A DNA stretch of 64,000 nt from Ovis canadensis (taxonomy: Eukaryota; Chordata; Mammalia; Artiodactyla; Bovidae). A program made the translations under genes and the position numbers. The stretch covers positions 20,829,001-20,893,000 of the forward strand of contig NC_091246.1 of the NCBI RefSeq assembly GCF_042477335.2. Reading direction: 5' to 3'. Below, one piece after another: positions 61,472 to 64,000 of the stretch. The notes below the pieces were generated by a model. The model was not told the origin of the DNA, ran no database searches, and worked only from the letters and a program-made list of their open reading frames with translations. The number at the start of each line of letters is the position of its first letter. Position 1 is the first letter of the stretch.

Positions 61472-64000
61472 CTGGAGAAATAACTTCAGAAAAAATGAAG
61501 GGTTGGAGCCAAAGCAAAAACAATACCCAGCTATGGATGTGACTGGTGATAGAAGCAAGATCCGATGCTGTAAAGAGCAATATTGTATAGGAACCTGGAT
61601 GTCAGGTCCATAAATCAAGGCAAATTGGAAGTGGTCAAACAAGAGATGGCAAGGGTGAACATTGACATTCTAGGAATCAGCGAACTAAAATGGACTGGAA
61701 TGGGTGAATTTAACTCAGATGACCATTATATCTACTGCTGCAGGCAGGAATCCCTCAGAAGAAATGGAGTAGCCATCATGGTCAACAAAAGAGTCCAAAA
61801 TGCAGTACTTTGATGCCAACTCAAAAACGACAGAATGATCTCTGTTCGTCTCCAAGGCAGACCATTCAATATCACAGATATCCAGGTCTATGCCCCAACC
61901 AGTAACACTGAAGAACTGAAGTTGAACGGTTTTATGAAGACCTACAAGACCTTTTGGAACTAACATCCAAAAAAGATGTCCTTTTCATTATAGGGGACTG
62001 GAATGCAAACGTAGGAAGTCAAAAAACACCTGGAGTAATAGGCAAATTTGGCCTTGGAATGCGGAATGAAGCAGGGCGAAGACTAATAGAGTTTTGCCAA
62101 GAAAATGCACTGGTCATAGCAAACACCCTCTTCCAGCAACACAAGAGAAGACTCTACACATGGACGTCACCAGATGGTCAACACCGAAATCAGATTGATT
62201 ATATTGTTTGCATCCAAAGATGGAGAAGCTCTATACTGGCAACAAAAACAAGACCAGGAGCTGACTGTGGCTCAGATCATGAACTACTTATTGCCAAATT
62301 CAGACTGAAATTGAAGAAAGTAAGGAAAACTGCTAGACCATTCAGGTATGACCTAAATAAAATCCCTTATGATTACATAGTGGAAGTGAGAAATAGATTT
62401 AAGGGTTAGATATGATAGATAGAGTGCCTGATGAACTATGGAATGAGGTTTGTGACATTGTACAGGAGACAGGGATCAAGTCCATCCCCATGGAAAAGAA
62501 ATGAAAAAAAGCAAAATGGCTGGCTGGGGAGGCCTTACAGATAGCTGTGAAAAGAAGAGAAGTGAAAAGCAAAGGAGAAAAAGAAAGATATAAGCATCTG
62601 AATGCAGAGATTCAGAGAAGAGCAAGAAGAGATAAGAAAGCCCTCTTCAATGATCAATGCAAAGAAATAGAGGAAAACAACAGAATGGAAAAGACTAGAG
62701 ATCTCTTCAAGAAAATTAGAGATACCAAGGGAACATTTCATGCAAAGATGGGCTCGATAAAGGACAGAAATGGTCCGGACCTAACAGAAACAGAAGATAT
62801 TAAGAAGAGGTGGCAAGAATACACAGAAGAATTGCACAAAAAAGATCTTCATGACCCAGATAATCACAATGGTGTGATCACTCACCTAGGGTCAGACATC
62901 CTGGAATGTGAAGTCAAGTGGGCCTTAGAAAGCATCACTACAAACAAAGCTAGTGGAGGTAACGGAATTCCAGTGGAGCTGTTTCAAATCCTGAAAGATG
63001 ATGCTGTGAAAGTGCTGCACTCAATATGCCAGCACATTTGGAAAACTCAGAAGTAGCCACAGGACTGGAAAAGGTCAGTTTGATTCCAAATCCAAAGAAA
63101 GGCAATGCCAAAGAATGCTCAAACTACTGCACAATTGCACTCATCTCACATGCTAGTAAAGTAATGCTCAAAATTCTCCAAGCCAGGCTTCAGCAATACA
63201 TGAACCGTGAATTTTCCGATGTTCAAGCTGGTTTTAGAAAAGGCAGAGGAACCAGAGATCCATTGCCAAAATCCTCTGGATCATGGAAAAAGCAAGAGAG
63301 TTCCAGAAAAATATCTATTTCTGCTTTATTGACTACGCCAAAGCCTTTGACTTTGTGGATCACAATAAACTGTGGAAAATTCTGAAAGAGATGGGAATAC
63401 CAGACCACCTGACCTGCCTCTTGAGAAATCTGTATGCAGGTCAGGAAGCAACAGTTAGAACGGGACATGGAACAACAGACTGGTTCCAAATAGGAAAAGG
63501 AGTACATGTATATTGTTACCCTGCTTACTTAACTTATATGCAGAGTACATCATGAGAAACGCTGGACTGGAAGAAACATAAGCTGGAATCAAGATTGCTG
63601 GAAGAAATATCAGTAACCTCAGATATGCAGATGACACCACCCCTATGGCAGAAAGTGAAGAGGAACTAAAAAGCCTCTTGATGACAGTGGAAGAGGAGAG
63701 TGCAAAATTTGGCTTAAAGCTCAACATTCAGAAAACGAAGATCATGGCATATGGTCCCATCACTTCATGGGAAATAGATGGGGAAACAGTAGAAACAGTG
63801 TCAGACTTTATTTTGGGGGGCTCCAAAATCACTGCAGATGGTGACTGCAGCCATGAAATTAAAAGATGCTCACTCCTTGGAAGAAAAGTTATGACCAACC
63901 TAGATTGCATAATCAAAAGCAGAGACATTACTTTGCCAACAAAGGTCCACCTAGTCAAAGCTACGGTTTTTCCTGTGGTCATGTATGGATGTGAGAGTTA
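61472..64000 (+). mobile_element. BovB, plus strand, runs off window end
   Basis: It starts in the late 5'UTR (CTGGAGAAATAACTTCAG) and contains nearly all of the endonuclease-RT ORF. It is cut by the window edge within the VMYGCES C-terminal block, so its tail and TSD lie outside. It is among the least diverged BovBs here. Confidence 0.94.
61583..64000 (+). pseudogene. BovB ORF2 (EN-RT), partial, few lesions
   Basis: Endonuclease: SINQGKLEVVKQEMARVN and LKWTGMGEFNSDD (61583-61813), IIGDWNANVGSQ and GSDHELLIAKFRLKL (61954-62409, both catalytic boxes in one frame). Middle and RT fingers: 62547-63056. Then ARLQQYMNREFSDVQAGFRK (63026-63385), motif A FIDYAKAFDFVDH (63283-63555) and YADD (63624-63635). 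Breaks include a frame change near 61915, a TAG at 62407-62409, a TAG at 63054-63056 after WKTQK, a frameshift near 63260 and a short deletion after GKGVH near 63508. Domain order and lengths are otherwise normal for RTE elements. Confidence 0.9.

Overview
The window looks like intergenic or intronic DNA of a ruminant, most likely a bovid such as cattle, sheep or goat. The evidence is the repeat content: RTE-type BovB LINEs with ACTGA-rich tails, tRNA-derived Bov-tA and Bov-A SINEs, ruminant L1 elements, and older mammalian L1M and MIR copies. I find no unique host protein-coding gene, no functional RNA gene, no CRISPR array and nothing bacterial. Almost every long reading frame is a piece of a retrotransposon protein. 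The one host-derived coding sequence is a processed RPS13 retrocopy. Family names come from recognising consensus features by eye, not from a library search.

Layout. 1-10.2 kb: truncated BovB copies, Bov-tA SINEs and two MIRs in AT-rich DNA. 10.3-19.05 kb: an ancient antisense L1M 3' region split by a near full-length ruminant L1 (10722-17871, minus strand, 5'UTR, ORF1, ORF2 and 3'UTR all present). 19.05-20.06 kb: a BovB with a 96-bp inverted repeat at its 5' end. 21.2-29.1 kb: a second near full-length minus-strand L1, itself interrupted by a Bov-A SINE and two BovB copies, each with a recognisable target-site duplication (TSD). 29.1-38.2 kb: mostly single-copy AT-rich sequence with an L1M, a MIR and three 5'-truncated BovBs. 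38.2-48.3 kb: three BovBs, including an almost complete 4.0-kb copy and a minus-strand copy that meets a plus-strand copy head to head. 48.3-56.6 kb: old L1M blocks on both strands, interrupted by SINEs, a young L1 3' end and BovBs. 56.6-64 kb: BovB on BovB, with a solo LTR, the RPS13 retrocopy, and a BovB that runs off the window end with recognisable endonuclease and reverse-transcriptase domains.

Nothing here works together as an operon or pathway. The functional logic is retrotransposition. L1 machinery explains the poly(A)-tailed RPS13 copy, and BovB machinery is the expected driver of Bov-tA/Bov-A. TSDs allow the order of insertion to be read at several sites. The most interesting structures are BovB copies with inverted 5' segments (twin-priming signatures), head-to-head BovB pairs, the nested L1, the solo LTR inside a BovB, and a SINE between two 80-bp direct repeats. 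More than a third of the window is BovB-derived by my block boundaries. No previously undescribed system is claimed.
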